64,000 nucleotides of DNA from Streptomyces sp. SJL17-4 (GTDB lineage: Bacteria; Actinomycetota; Actinomycetes; Streptomycetales; Streptomycetaceae), in NCBI RefSeq assembly GCF_036826855.1, contig NZ_CP104578.1:5925501-5989500 (forward strand), given 5' to 3'. The position numbers and the translations under genes were made by a program. A model generated the notes under the pieces. It saw nothing but the letters and a program-made list of their open reading frames with translations. It made no database searches and was not told the origin of the DNA. Positions 33,819-43,843 of this stretch are shown here, piece by piece. Each line of letters begins with the position of its first letter. Position 1 is the first letter of the stretch.

Positions 33819-35081
33819 TCAGACCGTGCGGAACGCCAGCACCACGTTGTGGCCGCCGAAGCCGAAGCTGTTGTTGATCGCGGCGATCGTGCCCTGCGGG
33901 AGCTCGCGGGGCTCGTCGCGGACGATGTCCGCGTCGACCGCCTCGTCCAGCTCGTCGACGTTGATCGTCGGCGGGGCCAGGCGGTGGTGGAGGGCCAGGA
34001 CCGTCGCGACGGTCTCGATGCCGCCCGCGCCGCCGAGGAGGTGGCCGGTCATCGACTTCGTCGCGGAGATCGCGACGTGGTCCAGGTCGTCGCCCAGGAC
34101 CTTCCGCAGCGCCTTGATCTCGGCGACGTCACCCTGCGGCGTCGACGTGGCGTGCGCGTTGAGGTGGACGACCTCGGACGGCTTGAGGTCCGTCGAGTCG
34201 AGCAGGTTCTGCATCGCGGCGGCGATGCCCCGGCCGGTCGGCTCGGGCTGCGCGATGTGGTGGCTGTCGGCCGACAGGCCCTGGCCGAGGACCTCGCAGT
34301 AGACGCGGGCGCCACGGGCCTTCGCGTGCTCCTCGGACTCCAGGATCACGACGCCCGCGCCCTCGCCGAGCACGAAGCCGTCACGGCCGGTGTCGTAGGG
34401 ACGCGAGGCCTTCGTCGGCTCGTCGTTGTTCTTGGACATCGCCATCATGTTGGCGAAGGCGGCGATCGGCAGCGGGTGGATCGCGGCCTCGGTACCACCG
34501 GCGACGACCACGTCGGCACGGCCGGTACGGATCATCTCGACGGCGTAGCCGATCGCCTCGGCACCCGACGCACACGCGGAGACCGGGGTGTGGACGCCCG
34601 CCCGGGCGTTCACCTCGAGACCCACGTTCGCGGAGGGGCTGTTCGGCATGAGCATGGGCACGGTGTGCGGGGAGACGCGGCGAACGCCCTTCTCCTTCAG
34701 CACGTCGTACTGGTCGAGCAGGGTCGTGACGCCACCGATGCCGGAGGCGATGACCGACCCGAGCCGCTCGGGCGCGATGGACGCGTCCTCGCCGGCGGGG
34801 GCGGTGTAGCCCGCGTCGGCCCAGGCCTCACGGGCCGCGATCAGCGCGAACTGCGCCGAGCGGTCCAGCTTGCGGGCGAGCGGGCGGGGCAGGACGTCAC
34901 CGGGGTCGACGGCGGCGGTCGCGGCGATCTGCACGGGCAGTTCGGCGAAGCGCTCGCCCTCCAGGGGCCTGACGCCGGAGCGCCCCGCGAGAAGACCTTC
35001 CCAGGTCGACGCGGAGTCGCCACCCAGCGGTGTGGTTGCGCCGATACCGGTGACGACCACGGTGCGATTGGTCGAGCTCAC
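33819..35081 (-). CDS. fabF: beta-ketoacyl-ACP synthase II (FabF)
   Basis: This 420-residue cytosolic condensing enzyme extends acyl-ACP with malonyl-ACP in type II fatty-acid synthesis. The triad is Cys170 (TPVSACASGAEA), His310 (HLNAHATSTPQGD) and His347 (KSMTGHLLGGAGG), and the chain ends with NNSFGFGGHN as in all KAS II enzymes. The GTG at 35081 opens SSTNRTVVVTGIG, directly before the first strand; an ATG further up is out of frame. It is the last gene of the fabD-fabH-acpP-fabF operon, in which the single ACP precedes it. It is probably essential. Confidence 0.97.
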   Translation of the reverse strand: MSSTNRTVVVTGIGATTPLGGDSASTWEGLLAGRSGVRPLEGERFAELPVQIAATAAVDPGDVLPRPLARKLDRSAQFALIAAREAWADAGYTAPAGEDASIAPERLGSVIASGIGGVTTLLDQYDVLKEKGVRRVSPHTVPMLMPNSPSANVGLEVNARAGVHTPVSACASGAEAIGYAVEMIRTGRADVVVAGGTEAAIHPLPIAAFANMMAMSKNNDEPTKASRPYDTGRDGFVLGEGAGVVILESEEHAKARGARVYCEVLGQGLSADSHHIAQPEPTGRGIAAAMQNLLDSTDLKPSEVVHLNAHATSTPQGDVAEIKALRKVLGDDLDHVAISATKSMTGHLLGGAGGIETVATVLALHHRLAPPTINVDELDEAVDADIVRDEPRELPQGTIAAINNSFGFGGHNVVLAFRTV

Positions 35082-35160
35082 AGGAATTCGTTCTCCATGT
35101 GTGTGATGGTCGGAATACGGCGCCACCGCCGGGTGGCGGACCGAGTCAGCGAGGGCCGAA

Positions 35161-35409
35161 TCAGGCCTGGTTCTTCAGGATGTAGTCGGCAGCGTCGCCG
35201 ACCGTCTTGAGGTTCTTGACGTCCTCGTCCGGGATCTTGACGTCGAAGCGCTCTTCGGCGGCGACGACGACCTCGACCATGGAGAGCGAGTCGACGTCCA
35301 GGTCGTCGGTGAAGGACTTGTCCAGCTGGACGTCCTCGACCGGGATGCCGGCGATCTCGTTGACGATCTCGGCGAGGCCTTCGACGATCTGGTCCTGGGT
35401 GGCGGCCAT
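35161..35409 (-). CDS. acpP: acyl carrier protein
   Basis: This 82-residue acidic helical protein has the phosphopantetheine site Ser41 in DLDVDSLSMVEV. It carries growing acyl chains between the Fab enzymes and is activated by a holo-ACP synthase encoded elsewhere. The length and sequence match the fatty-acid synthase ACP of Streptomyces rather than a polyketide ACP. It lies between fabH and fabF in the operon. Confidence 0.98.
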   Translation of the reverse strand: MAATQDQIVEGLAEIVNEIAGIPVEDVQLDKSFTDDLDVDSLSMVEVVVAAEERFDVKIPDEDVKNLKTVGDAADYILKNQA

Positions 35410-35465
35410 GGTGGCGCTCCTTCTTGTGATTACTTGGGAAAAGGCTTCCGGGAGAACCGGAGTGC

Positions 35466-36497
<1,032 letters not shown>

Positions 36498-36515
36498 GCT
36501 TCTCGACACTCCTTG

Positions 36516-37439
36516 TCAGACGGCCGCGTGCTCAGCGATGAGCGTACGGGCCGCGTCGAGGTCGTCGGGAGTCTTGAGGGCGACCGTGGCCACGCCCGGC
36601 AGGGCGCGCTTGGCGATGCCGGTCAGGGTGCCGCCGGGGCACACCTCGATCAGCGCGGTCGCGCCGAGCGCCTGGAAGGTCTCCATGCACAGGTCCCAGC
36701 GGACCGGGTTCGCGACCTGGCCGACCAGACGGGCCACGACCTCGGCGCCGTCGGTGACGACCTGCCCGTCCTTGTTCGAGACGTAGCGGGTGGTCGGGGC
36801 GGCCGGGGACAGCTCCTTCGCCGCCTCCTCCAGCTTCGCCACGGCCGGGGCCATGTGGTGCGTGTGGAAGGCACCGGCGACCTTGAGCGCGACGACCCGG
36901 CGGACCCCCTCGGGCTTGTCCGCCTCCAGGGCGGCCAGCTGCTCCAGGGTGCCGGCGGCCACGATCTGGCCCGCGCCGTTCACGTTGGCCGCGGTGAGGC
37001 CGAGCTTCTCCAGGTGCGGGACGGTCACCTCGGGGTCGCCGCCGAGCAGCGCGGACATGCCGGTCTCGGTGATCGCGGCGGCCTCGGCCATCGCCAGCCC
37101 ACGGGTCCGTACGAGACGCAGGGCGGCGGTGTCGTCGAGGACGCCCGCGAACGCGGCGGCGGTGAACTCGCCGACGCTGTGACCGGCGACGACGCCGGGG
37201 GACACCTCACCGAGCGCGGCGGCGGACAGCAGACCGGCGGCGACGAGGAGCGGCTGTGCCACGGCGGTGTCACGGATCTCGTCCGCGTCCGCCTTCGTGC
37301 CGTAGTGGGCGAGGTCGAGCCCGATGGCCTCCGACCAGGCCGCGATGCGGTCGGCGGCGCCGGGGAGGTCGAGCCAGGGAGTCAGGAAGCCGGGCGTCTG
37401 GGCGCCTTGGCCGGGAGCGACGAGTACGAGCACCCTCAC
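36516..37439 (-). CDS. fabD: malonyl-CoA:ACP transacylase (FabD)
   Basis: This 307-residue enzyme moves malonyl groups from CoA to ACP for both fatty-acid and type II polyketide synthesis. The nucleophile Ser88 lies in AGHSVGEFTAAA, and the catalytic His is in VAGAFHTHHM near residue 192. QGAQTPG at the N-terminus is the oxyanion region. The GTG start has only a weak GAGAGA ribosome site. It is the first gene of the fab operon, with the FasR-linked dyad in its short leader. Its substrate can be made by MatB at 15.9 kb or by acetyl-CoA carboxylase elsewhere. Confidence 0.96.
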   Translation of the reverse strand: MRVLVLVAPGQGAQTPGFLTPWLDLPGAADRIAAWSEAIGLDLAHYGTKADADEIRDTAVAQPLLVAAGLLSAAALGEVSPGVVAGHSVGEFTAAAFAGVLDDTAALRLVRTRGLAMAEAAAITETGMSALLGGDPEVTVPHLEKLGLTAANVNGAGQIVAAGTLEQLAALEADKPEGVRRVVALKVAGAFHTHHMAPAVAKLEEAAKELSPAAPTTRYVSNKDGQVVTDGAEVVARLVGQVANPVRWDLCMETFQALGATALIEVCPGGTLTGIAKRALPGVATVALKTPDDLDAARTLIAEHAAV

Positions 37440-37501
37440 ACTCTCTCTTGCGGACGGCTCCGAGCGCCCGTGGGGACAGGGACGAAGAACCGTCGGGGGA
37501 A

Positions 37502-37518
37502 TTGTTGGTGTTCGACAA
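37502..37518 (-). promoter_or_regulatory. candidate FasR-linked dyad in the fabD promoter
   Basis: TTGT (37502-37505) and ACAA (37515-37518) form an inverted repeat with a nine-base centre, within the 83-base gap between fasR and fabD. The gap is too short for much else, so it is a natural place for FasR to act. Binding is inferred from the known FasR-fab link. Confidence 0.4.
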
Positions 37519-37522
37519 AAGT

Positions 37523-38704
37523 CTAGGACTGCGGATCTCCGTCGGCCAAGCGTCCGAGAATGAGCGCGATCCGCAGCGTGAACGCGGAACGGACATCAGA
37601 GGGTGACCAGCCGGTGACGTCGGTCACACGTCGAAGCCGGTAGCGCACGGTGTTGGGGTGCACGAACAGCATGCGGGCCGCGCCTTCCAGGCTGCTGGCC
37701 TGCTCCAGATAGACACTGAGAGTTTCAAGGAGAGCCGAGCCCGCTTCCTCCAGCGGTCTGTAGATCTCCTCCACCAACTGCTCGCGCGCCGAAGGGTCGG
37801 AGGCGATGGCGCGCTCCGGCAGGAGATCGTCCGCGAGGACCGGCCGGGGCGCGTCCTGCCAGGCCGAGCAGGCCTTCAGACCCGCCGCGGCGGCCTGTGC
37901 GGAGCGCGTGGCCGCCAGCAGGTCGGGGACGACGGGGCCCGCGACGACCGGGCCCGCCGCGTACGGGCCGATCAGGGCCTTCGCCACGGCCAGCGGATTG
38001 TCGTTGCCGCCGGCGATGACGACCAGGCGGTTGCCGAGGACACCGGTGAGGACCTGGAGCTTGGCGTGCCGGGCCGCGCGACGGATCGCCTCCACGGTCA
38101 GCTCGCTGTCGCCGTCGGGGGCGGTGCCGAGGATCACGCACACATGGTCCGGGGAGTTCCAGCCGAGGGCCGCCGCGCGGGAGACCGCGCCCTCGTCGGC
38201 CTCGCCGGAGAGGACCGCGTTCACCACGAGCGATTCCAGCCGCGCGTCCCAGGCGCCCCGGGCCTCGGCGGCCTGCGCGTACACCTGGGCCGTCGCGAAG
38301 GCGATCTCCCGGGCGTAGACGAGGAGCGCCTCGCGGAGGATGGACTCGTCGCCGGGGGCGGCGACCTCCTCGATCGCCGTCTCCATGACCTCGATGGTGG
38401 TGCGCACCATCTCGACGGTCTGGCGCAGGGTGATCGCGCGGGTCAGCTCGCGGGGCGCGGTGCCGAAGACGTCCGTCGAGATGGCCTGCGGGGTCTCCGG
38501 GTGCCGGAACCACTCGGTGAACGCGGCGATACCGGCCTGGGCGACCAGGCCGATCCACGACCGGTTCTCGGGCGGCATCGCCCGGTACCACGGCAGCGTC
38601 TCGTCCATGCGGGCAATGGCGTTGGCGGCGAGCCGCCCGGAGGACTGTTCGAGGCGCTTCAGGGTCGCGGCGTGCGGGTGAGGGGCGTTCGTGGGTTCTG
38701 GCAC
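37523..38704 (-). CDS. fasR: PucR-family regulator of fatty-acid synthesis (FasR)
   Basis: This 393-residue DNA-binding protein carries a C-terminal PucR helix-turn-helix (SSLEGAARMLFVHPNTVRYRLRRVTDVTGWSPSDVRSAFTLRIALI, core FVHPNTVRYRLRRV). A GGDEF-like CdaR domain lies in the middle and a helical N-terminal part precedes it. It is immediately upstream of fabD on the same strand. In S. coelicolor FasR activates the fabD-fabH-acpP-fabF operon, and position and domain plan here agree. Acyl-CoA or acyl-ACP pools may be sensed by the N-terminal half. It is divergent from the pirin gene. Confidence 0.93.
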   Translation of the reverse strand: MPEPTNAPHPHAATLKRLEQSSGRLAANAIARMDETLPWYRAMPPENRSWIGLVAQAGIAAFTEWFRHPETPQAISTDVFGTAPRELTRAITLRQTVEMVRTTIEVMETAIEEVAAPGDESILREALLVYAREIAFATAQVYAQAAEARGAWDARLESLVVNAVLSGEADEGAVSRAAALGWNSPDHVCVILGTAPDGDSELTVEAIRRAARHAKLQVLTGVLGNRLVVIAGGNDNPLAVAKALIGPYAAGPVVAGPVVPDLLAATRSAQAAAAGLKACSAWQDAPRPVLADDLLPERAIASDPSAREQLVEEIYRPLEEAGSALLETLSVYLEQASSLEGAARMLFVHPNTVRYRLRRVTDVTGWSPSDVRSAFTLRIALILGRLADGDPQS

Positions 38705-38832
38705 GGGGACAAGACTGCCTTATCGGGACGGCGGCGTGCGGGGTCGGGGCGGGTTCGTCTCCGGCGGGGCCGGCGGCTCGACCCCGCCGCAACCCCCGGA
38801 GCGTCTCGTGGCGGCGCACTACCGTAGGACGC

Positions 38833-39576
38833 GTGATACGCATCCAGCGCACGGCGGAGCGGTACCCCGGGGGTGACCCGGCCGCCGGGATCGAGACCCG
38901 GCACGCCCTGTCCTTCGGGCCGCACTACGACCCCGACAACCTCCGCTTCGGCGCCCTCCTCGCCTGCAACGAGGAGCGGCTCGCGCCCGGCGCGGGCTTC
39001 GACGAGCATCCGCACAGCCATACCGAGATCGTCACCTGGGTCGTCGAGGGGGAACTCACCCACCACGACACGGCCGGCCACACCACGGTCGTCCGCCCCG
39101 GCGACCTCCAGCGGCTGAGCTCCGCCGGGGGAGTCCGCCACGTCGAACGCAACGACGCCGACGTGCCGCTCGTCTTCGTGCAGATGTGGCTCGCACCGCT
39201 GTCGCCGGGCGGGGAGCCCTCGTACGAGGTGGTGCGCGGGCTCTCGGAGCCGTACGACCTCCCGGAGGCGGACGCCCGGCTGCACGTCCACCGCCCCGCG
39301 GCGGGCGAGACCGTCCCCGTACCGGCCGCCGACTTCGCGTACGTCCATGTCGTACGGGGCACGGTCCGGCTCGAAGGCGACGACCTCGCCCCCGGCGACG
39401 CCGCCCGGATCGCCGACGCCCGGATCACCGACGCCCGGATCGCCGGCGCCCGGATCGCCGATGCCCGGATCGCCGACGCCCCGATCACCGACGTCCGGGG
39501 GCGCACCCTCGTCGCCACGACCGATGCGGAGGTCCTGATCTGGGAGATGCGGGACTGGCGCAAGGCCCTCGGCTGA
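38833..39576 (+). CDS. pirin-family protein with a C-terminal pentapeptide repeat
   Basis: This 247-residue bicupin has the metal-binding histidines of pirins in GFDEHPHSHTEIVTWVVEGELTHHD (core DEHPHSHTEIVT), including a later Glu/His. Some pirins act as quercetinases and others bind regulators; in Streptomyces a pirin affects beta-oxidation and acyl-CoA levels, which may be relevant beside fasR. The GTG at 38833 starts right at the fold. Residues ~191-220 contain six tandem ARIAD-type pentapeptides, an insertion not seen in ordinary pirins. They fall in the second cupin and would form an extended loop or small beta-solenoid-like ladder. Confidence 0.88.
   Translation: MIRIQRTAERYPGGDPAAGIETRHALSFGPHYDPDNLRFGALLACNEERLAPGAGFDEHPHSHTEIVTWVVEGELTHHDTAGHTTVVRPGDLQRLSSAGGVRHVERNDADVPLVFVQMWLAPLSPGGEPSYEVVRGLSEPYDLPEADARLHVHRPAAGETVPVPAADFAYVHVVRGTVRLEGDDLAPGDAARIADARITDARIAGARIADARIADAPITDVRGRTLVATTDAEVLIWEMRDWRKALG
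39403..39492 (+). repeat. 15-base tandem repeat x6, in frame
   Basis: Six 15-base units (GCC CGG ATC GCC GAC and variants) encode ARIAD, ARITD, ARIAG, ARIAD, ARIAD and APITD. The last unit is the most diverged. Confidence 0.93.
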
Positions 39577-39589
39577 TCGACCGAGGGCC
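39564..39589. terminator. hairpin overlapping the pirin stop
   Basis: GGCCCTCGG (39564-39572) and CCGAGGGCC (39581-39589) pair around the pirin stop codon. A nested alternative AGGGCCGGCCCT (39584-39595) is also possible. It lies between convergent genes only 19 bases apart. Confidence 0.6.
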
Positions 39590-39595
39590 GGCCCT

Positions 39596-40774
39596 TCAGG
39601 CGAGCGCGCTCTTCTTCCTCCACTGCTCCCAGCTCAGGTTCCACGCCCCGTAGCCGTTGCCCTCGGCGACCGTGCCCTTGGTGTCCTTGCCGGTGATCTC
39701 GAAGGGGTCGCCGACGTTCACCGCGCCGTAGAAGGACGCGGCGTCGGCGTCGCTCATGCCGATGCAGCCGGAGCTCATGTTGGCGTTGCCGAAGTACCGG
39801 GCGTTCCACGGGGCTGCGTGTGCGTACATCCCCGACCAGGTCAGGCGCATCGAGTAGTCCACGTCCTTGTCGTACGCGTCCCCGAGCCCGACCGTCTCCG
39901 AATTCATGTTGATGGTCCCCTCCTTCGCCATCAGCACGGCCGTGCCCCGCCAGGACCGCTTGTCGCCGCCCGGGGTGCCGCCGGAGACCGGGATCGTACG
40001 GACCGTGCGCCCGTCCTTGTCCAGGGTCAGCTTGTGGCGGTCCAGGTCGACCTTGACGATCTGCGCCGCGCCGATCGTGAAGCCGGTGCGGTAGTCGCGT
40101 ACGAACCAACCGCCGCCCGAGTCCGTGCCGTTCAGGTCCGCTTCCAGGGTGACCTTCGTGCCCGGCTTCCAGTACGTACGGGGGCGCCAGTCCGCCCTGT
40201 CCCGGCCCGAGTGGTCCTTGACCCAGCCCCAGGACCCCTCCGTCGCGTTCGAGGTGGTCACCTTGAGCTGCTTCTCCACGTCCGCCTTCTTCGTCACCGG
40301 CAGGTCGAAGACGATCGAGACGGGGTGGGCGATGCCGACGGTGGTGTTCTTGCCGGGGGCGAGGGTCAGCTTGTTGACCTTGTCCGCCTCGGCCGTCTCG
40401 AAGGAGGACCGGGTGGTCGACTCCTTGCCGTCGGCCGTACGCGAGACGACCTCCACCGTGTACCTGGTCCCCGGCGCCGCCTTGCGGTCCGAGACCCAGC
40501 GGGTGCCGCCCGCGGCCGCCCGCCCCGCGAGCGATCCGCCGTCCGCGTCCACGACCTTCACCTCGGAGATCGTGCCGCCCGTCGCGGTCACCGTCACCGG
40601 GACGCCGGCCGCCGGGTCCACCACCGTCACCTTCGCCGGCGGGGCCTTCGACGCGTCCGCCGCGGGAGCACCGGTCCCCGCGGGACCGCTCGCCGCCTGA
40701 GCCGTACAGGCCGTCAGGGAGACGGTCAGCGCTACTGCCGCGAGAACGGGACGGGGCGTGCGTATGCGCAGCAC
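39596..40774 (-). CDS. L,D-transpeptidase lipoprotein with Ig-like domains
   Basis: This 392-residue envelope enzyme should make 3-3 cross-links in peptidoglycan. The signal peptide ends in a lipobox (SLTAC) with Cys23 as the lipidated residue. Two Ig-like domains (about 45-130 and 135-230) precede the YkuD catalytic domain, whose site is HAAPWNARYFGNANMSSGCIGM with His ~319 and Cys ~337. SSGCIGM replaces the more common SHGCIRM, as in many actinomycete enzymes. The GTG at 40774 is chosen by GGAGG six bases before it. It faces the femAB-murJ operon across a 208-base gap, so all these wall genes may share one control region. Confidence 0.93.
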   Translation of the reverse strand: MLRIRTPRPVLAAVALTVSLTACTAQAASGPAGTGAPAADASKAPPAKVTVVDPAAGVPVTVTATGGTISEVKVVDADGGSLAGRAAAGGTRWVSDRKAAPGTRYTVEVVSRTADGKESTTRSSFETAEADKVNKLTLAPGKNTTVGIAHPVSIVFDLPVTKKADVEKQLKVTTSNATEGSWGWVKDHSGRDRADWRPRTYWKPGTKVTLEADLNGTDSGGGWFVRDYRTGFTIGAAQIVKVDLDRHKLTLDKDGRTVRTIPVSGGTPGGDKRSWRGTAVLMAKEGTINMNSETVGLGDAYDKDVDYSMRLTWSGMYAHAAPWNARYFGNANMSSGCIGMSDADAASFYGAVNVGDPFEITGKDTKGTVAEGNGYGAWNLSWEQWRKKSALA

Positions 40775-40982
40775 GGGAGACCTCCGCAGTGATGAGGAGT
40801 GAGTGGGATGTTTCGGACTGTAGGTCGCTTCCCGCGCCGCACGGGGGGCCCGGGGCCCGTATGACAAGGGCTGCGGCAGAACGGTCATCGTCCGGTCACA
40901 AACGACGCGCGACTCCGTCGAATTCGGCTGTGAGCCTGCTGTGCGCCCCACCACCGAGGGGCGGAACAAGGAGGCTCCCGTT

Positions 40983-42158
40983 GTGTCAGCCCTGCTCGTG
41001 ACGGCCGCACCCACCGAGCGCCGCGCCCTGCGGCTCGGCCAAGTGACCCCCGAGGTCTACCGCGCCTTCCTCGCGTCCCGCTCCGGTGCGGACGGGCCCA
41101 GCTTCCTCCAAGTCCCGGCCTGGGCCCAGGTGAAGGACGGTTGGCAGCACCAACTGATCGGCTGGGGACCCGAGTCCGGCGCACTGACCGGCGTCGCCCT
41201 CGTCCTCCTGCGGCCCTTCCCCGGCACCCGCAAGTACTTCGCCTACCTGCCCGAAGGCCCCGTCGCCGACTGGGCCGACGCCGACATCGACAGCTGGCTC
41301 GCCCCGCTCCTCGGCCACCTCCGCTCCTGCGGCGCCTTCGCCGTACGCATCGGCCCCGGGCCCGCCTACCGGCGGTGGAACGCCGCCACCGTCAAGGCCG
41401 CCACCGGACCCGGCCGCCGGCTCTCCGACGTCCTCGCCGACGAGGTCGACCCGCTGGGGACCGCCGTCGCCGAACGGCTCCGCGCACGCGGCTGGCGCCG
41501 CTGCGGCGGGGAGTCGGAGGACGGCGCCGACGCCCAGCCCCGGCACGTCTTCCAGGTGCCGCTCACCGGACGCACCCCCGACGACCTGTGGACCGGCCTC
41601 AACCAGGAGTGGCGGCGCAACGTCCGCAAGGCCCGCAAGTCCGGAGTCGAGATCACCGTCGGCTCCGCCGCCGACCTCCCCGAGTTCTACCGGCTGCTCC
41701 GCATCACCGAGGAGCGCGACGGCTTCCGGCTCGGCCGCTCCCTCGCCTACTACGAGCGCCAGTACGCCGTCCTCAACGCCGAACACCCCGGCCGGATGAA
41801 GCTCTACCTCGCCCGCCACGAGGGCGAGATCCTCGCCGCCCACACCATGGTCACCGTCGGCGGACGCGTCTGGTACCAGACCGGCGCGTCCGCCGACCAC
41901 CGGCGCGAGGTCCGGCCCTCCAACGCCCTCCAGTGGCGCATGCTCCTCGACGCCCACGCCCTCGGCGCCGCCGTCTACGACCTGCGCGGGGTACCCTCCA
42001 CCCTCGACCCGGGCGACCGTGCCCACGGGCTGCTCCGCTGGAAGCTCGGTACGGGCGGACAGGTCGTCGAGACGCTGGGGGAGTGGGAGACACCGATGCA
42101 GGGCACGACCAACCACGCGCTGTTCCGCGCCTTCCAGGCGTACATGGCCCGCCGATGA
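40983..42158 (+). CDS. FemAB/FemX-type peptidoglycan bridge aminoacyltransferase
   Basis: This 391-residue double-GNAT protein resembles the Fem enzymes that add amino acids from tRNA to lipid II to build the interpeptide bridge. In Streptomyces the first bridge residue is glycine. Typical segments are SFLQVPAWAQVKDGW at the start of the first domain, WRRNVRKARKSGVEI before the coiled arm and YDLRGVPSTLDPGDRAHGLLRWKLGTGG near the end (core LRGVPSTLDPGDRAHGL). The GTG at 40983 follows AAGGAGG by eight bases. Its stop overlaps the murJ start (ATGA), so bridge formation and lipid II export are coupled in translation. It may be a paralogue of the housekeeping femX. Confidence 0.88.
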   Translation: MSALLVTAAPTERRALRLGQVTPEVYRAFLASRSGADGPSFLQVPAWAQVKDGWQHQLIGWGPESGALTGVALVLLRPFPGTRKYFAYLPEGPVADWADADIDSWLAPLLGHLRSCGAFAVRIGPGPAYRRWNAATVKAATGPGRRLSDVLADEVDPLGTAVAERLRARGWRRCGGESEDGADAQPRHVFQVPLTGRTPDDLWTGLNQEWRRNVRKARKSGVEITVGSAADLPEFYRLLRITEERDGFRLGRSLAYYERQYAVLNAEHPGRMKLYLARHEGEILAAHTMVTVGGRVWYQTGASADHRREVRPSNALQWRMLLDAHALGAAVYDLRGVPSTLDPGDRAHGLLRWKLGTGGQVVETLGEWETPMQGTTNHALFRAFQAYMARR

Positions 42159-43795
42159 CGGCCACGCTCACCGCCGAACGGCCCGGCAGGCGCCGGGCGA
42201 AGGCCACCCCGTCCGCGCTGCGCAGCGGCGCGCTCATGGCCGCCGGGTCGCTCGTCTCCCGGGCCACCGGCTTCGTCCGCGCCTCCGTCGTCGCCGCCGC
42301 GCTCGGCGCGGCCGCCGTCGCCGACGGCTACGCGGTCGGCAACACCGTCCCCACCATCATCTACACGCTCCTCCTCGGCGGCGCCCTCAACGCCGTCTTC
42401 GTCCCCGAGCTGGTCAAGGCCGCCAAGGAGCACGAGGACGGCGGAGTCGCCTACACCGACCGGCTGCTCACCCTCTGCGTGCTCGCCCTCGTCGCCCTCA
42501 CCGCCGCCGCGGTGTTCGCCGCGCCCCTGATCGTCGACACGTACACCGACTACGTCGGCGAGCAGCGGGAGATGACCCTCGCCTTCGCGCGCGCGTGCCT
42601 GCCGCAGATCTTCTTCCTCGGCCTCTTCACCCTGCTCGGACAGGTCCTCAACGCCCGGGGCCGCTTCGGCGCCATGATGTGGACCCCCGTCCTCAACAAC
42701 GTGGTCGTCGTCTCCGTCTTCGCCCTCTTCCTCGTGGTCAGCGACGGCGGCGCCCTCACCCCCGGGGAGACCGCCCTGCTCGGCTGGGGCACCACCGCCG
42801 GCATCGTGCTCCAGGCCCTCGCCCTCGTGCCCTCGCTGCGCGCCGCCCGTTTCCGCTGGCGGCCCCGCTTCGACTGGCGCGGCAGCGGCCTCGCCACACC
42901 GCTGCGCTCGGCCGGCTGGCTGGTCCTGCTCGTCCTCACCAACCAGGGCGCGTACTGGGTGACCACCCTGCTCGCCACCTCGGCGGGCGGCACGGTCAGC
43001 GGCGGCGGCCTCGCCGCGTACAACAACGCCTATCTGCTGTGGTCCGTCCCGCACGGCATCATCACGGTCTCCCTCGTCACCGCGCTGCTGCCCCGGATGA
43101 GCGCCGCCGCCGCCGACGGCGACCTCGCGGGGGTCCGCCGGGACGTCTCGTACGCCCTGCGGACCAGCCAGGCCGCCGTCGTCCCGGCGGCCTGCGCCCT
43201 CCTCGCGCTCGCCGTCCCGCTGATGACGGTCGTCTTCCGGTACGGGGCGACCAGCGGCGACGACATCCGCGCGATGTCCTGGATCCTGATGGCCTTCGCG
43301 CCCGGCCTCGTCGCCCTCTCCGGGCAGTACGTGTGCAACCGCGCCTTCTACGCGCTGCGGGACACCCGTACCCCGTTCCTGCTCAACCTGGTGATCGCCG
43401 GCCTCAACGCGGGGCTGTCCTGCGCCGCCTTCCACTACCTGCCCACCCGGTGGGCCGTCACCGGCATGGCCGCCGGGTACACGCTCGCGCTCTGGGCGGG
43501 CTGGGGCCTCACGGCATACGTGCTGCGGAGGCGGCTCAAGGGGAGCGGGCCGGGCTCCGGCGGTTCCGGCTCCGCGCTCGCGCGGCTGCTGTTCGTCGCC
43601 GTGCCCGCCGCCGGTTACGGGCTCCTCATCACCGACCTCACCGGCCCCGCCGGGGCTGTACCCTCCGGGATCGCCGGAGCGCTGACCGTCCTCACCGTCT
43701 TCGCCGTCCTCGCCCAGCCCCTCCGGCTCACCGAGGTCCAGGCCCTCATCGGGGCCGGGAGCGGCCGACTGCGCGGCCTCGCCCACCGCACCTGA
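42155..43795 (+). CDS. murJ: MurJ-family lipid II flippase
   Basis: This 546-residue membrane protein has ~14 helices of the MVF/MOP exporter fold. Marker segments are SLVSRATGFVRASVVAAALGA in helix 1 (core SRATGFVRAS), a charged ARACLPQIFFLGLFTLLGQVLNARG region (core PQIFFLGLFTLLGQVLNA) and the later LWSVPHGIITVSLVTALLPRMS. It should carry lipid-linked muropeptide across the membrane. Streptomyces usually have a main murJ near the chromosomal trx end; this copy is tied to a FemAB enzyme instead and is probably a second, specialised flippase. It overlaps the FemAB stop by four bases; the response regulator follows after 48 bases. Confidence 0.92.
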   Translation: MTATLTAERPGRRRAKATPSALRSGALMAAGSLVSRATGFVRASVVAAALGAAAVADGYAVGNTVPTIIYTLLLGGALNAVFVPELVKAAKEHEDGGVAYTDRLLTLCVLALVALTAAAVFAAPLIVDTYTDYVGEQREMTLAFARACLPQIFFLGLFTLLGQVLNARGRFGAMMWTPVLNNVVVVSVFALFLVVSDGGALTPGETALLGWGTTAGIVLQALALVPSLRAARFRWRPRFDWRGSGLATPLRSAGWLVLLVLTNQGAYWVTTLLATSAGGTVSGGGLAAYNNAYLLWSVPHGIITVSLVTALLPRMSAAAADGDLAGVRRDVSYALRTSQAAVVPAACALLALAVPLMTVVFRYGATSGDDIRAMSWILMAFAPGLVALSGQYVCNRAFYALRDTRTPFLLNLVIAGLNAGLSCAAFHYLPTRWAVTGMAAGYTLALWAGWGLTAYVLRRRLKGSGPGSGGSGSALARLLFVAVPAAGYGLLITDLTGPAGAVPSGIAGALTVLTVFAVLAQPLRLTEVQALIGAGSGRLRGLAHRT

Positions 43796-43843
43796 GCCAC
43801 CCCCTCCGGCAGGAGGGGCCCTTCGACCTTGGATACTTCACAG

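Noticed and set aside
36516..38704. Polyketide biosynthetic cluster around the fab genes
   Set aside because: The genes match the housekeeping fatty-acid operon with FasR; there is no chain-length factor, cyclase or polyketide ACP.
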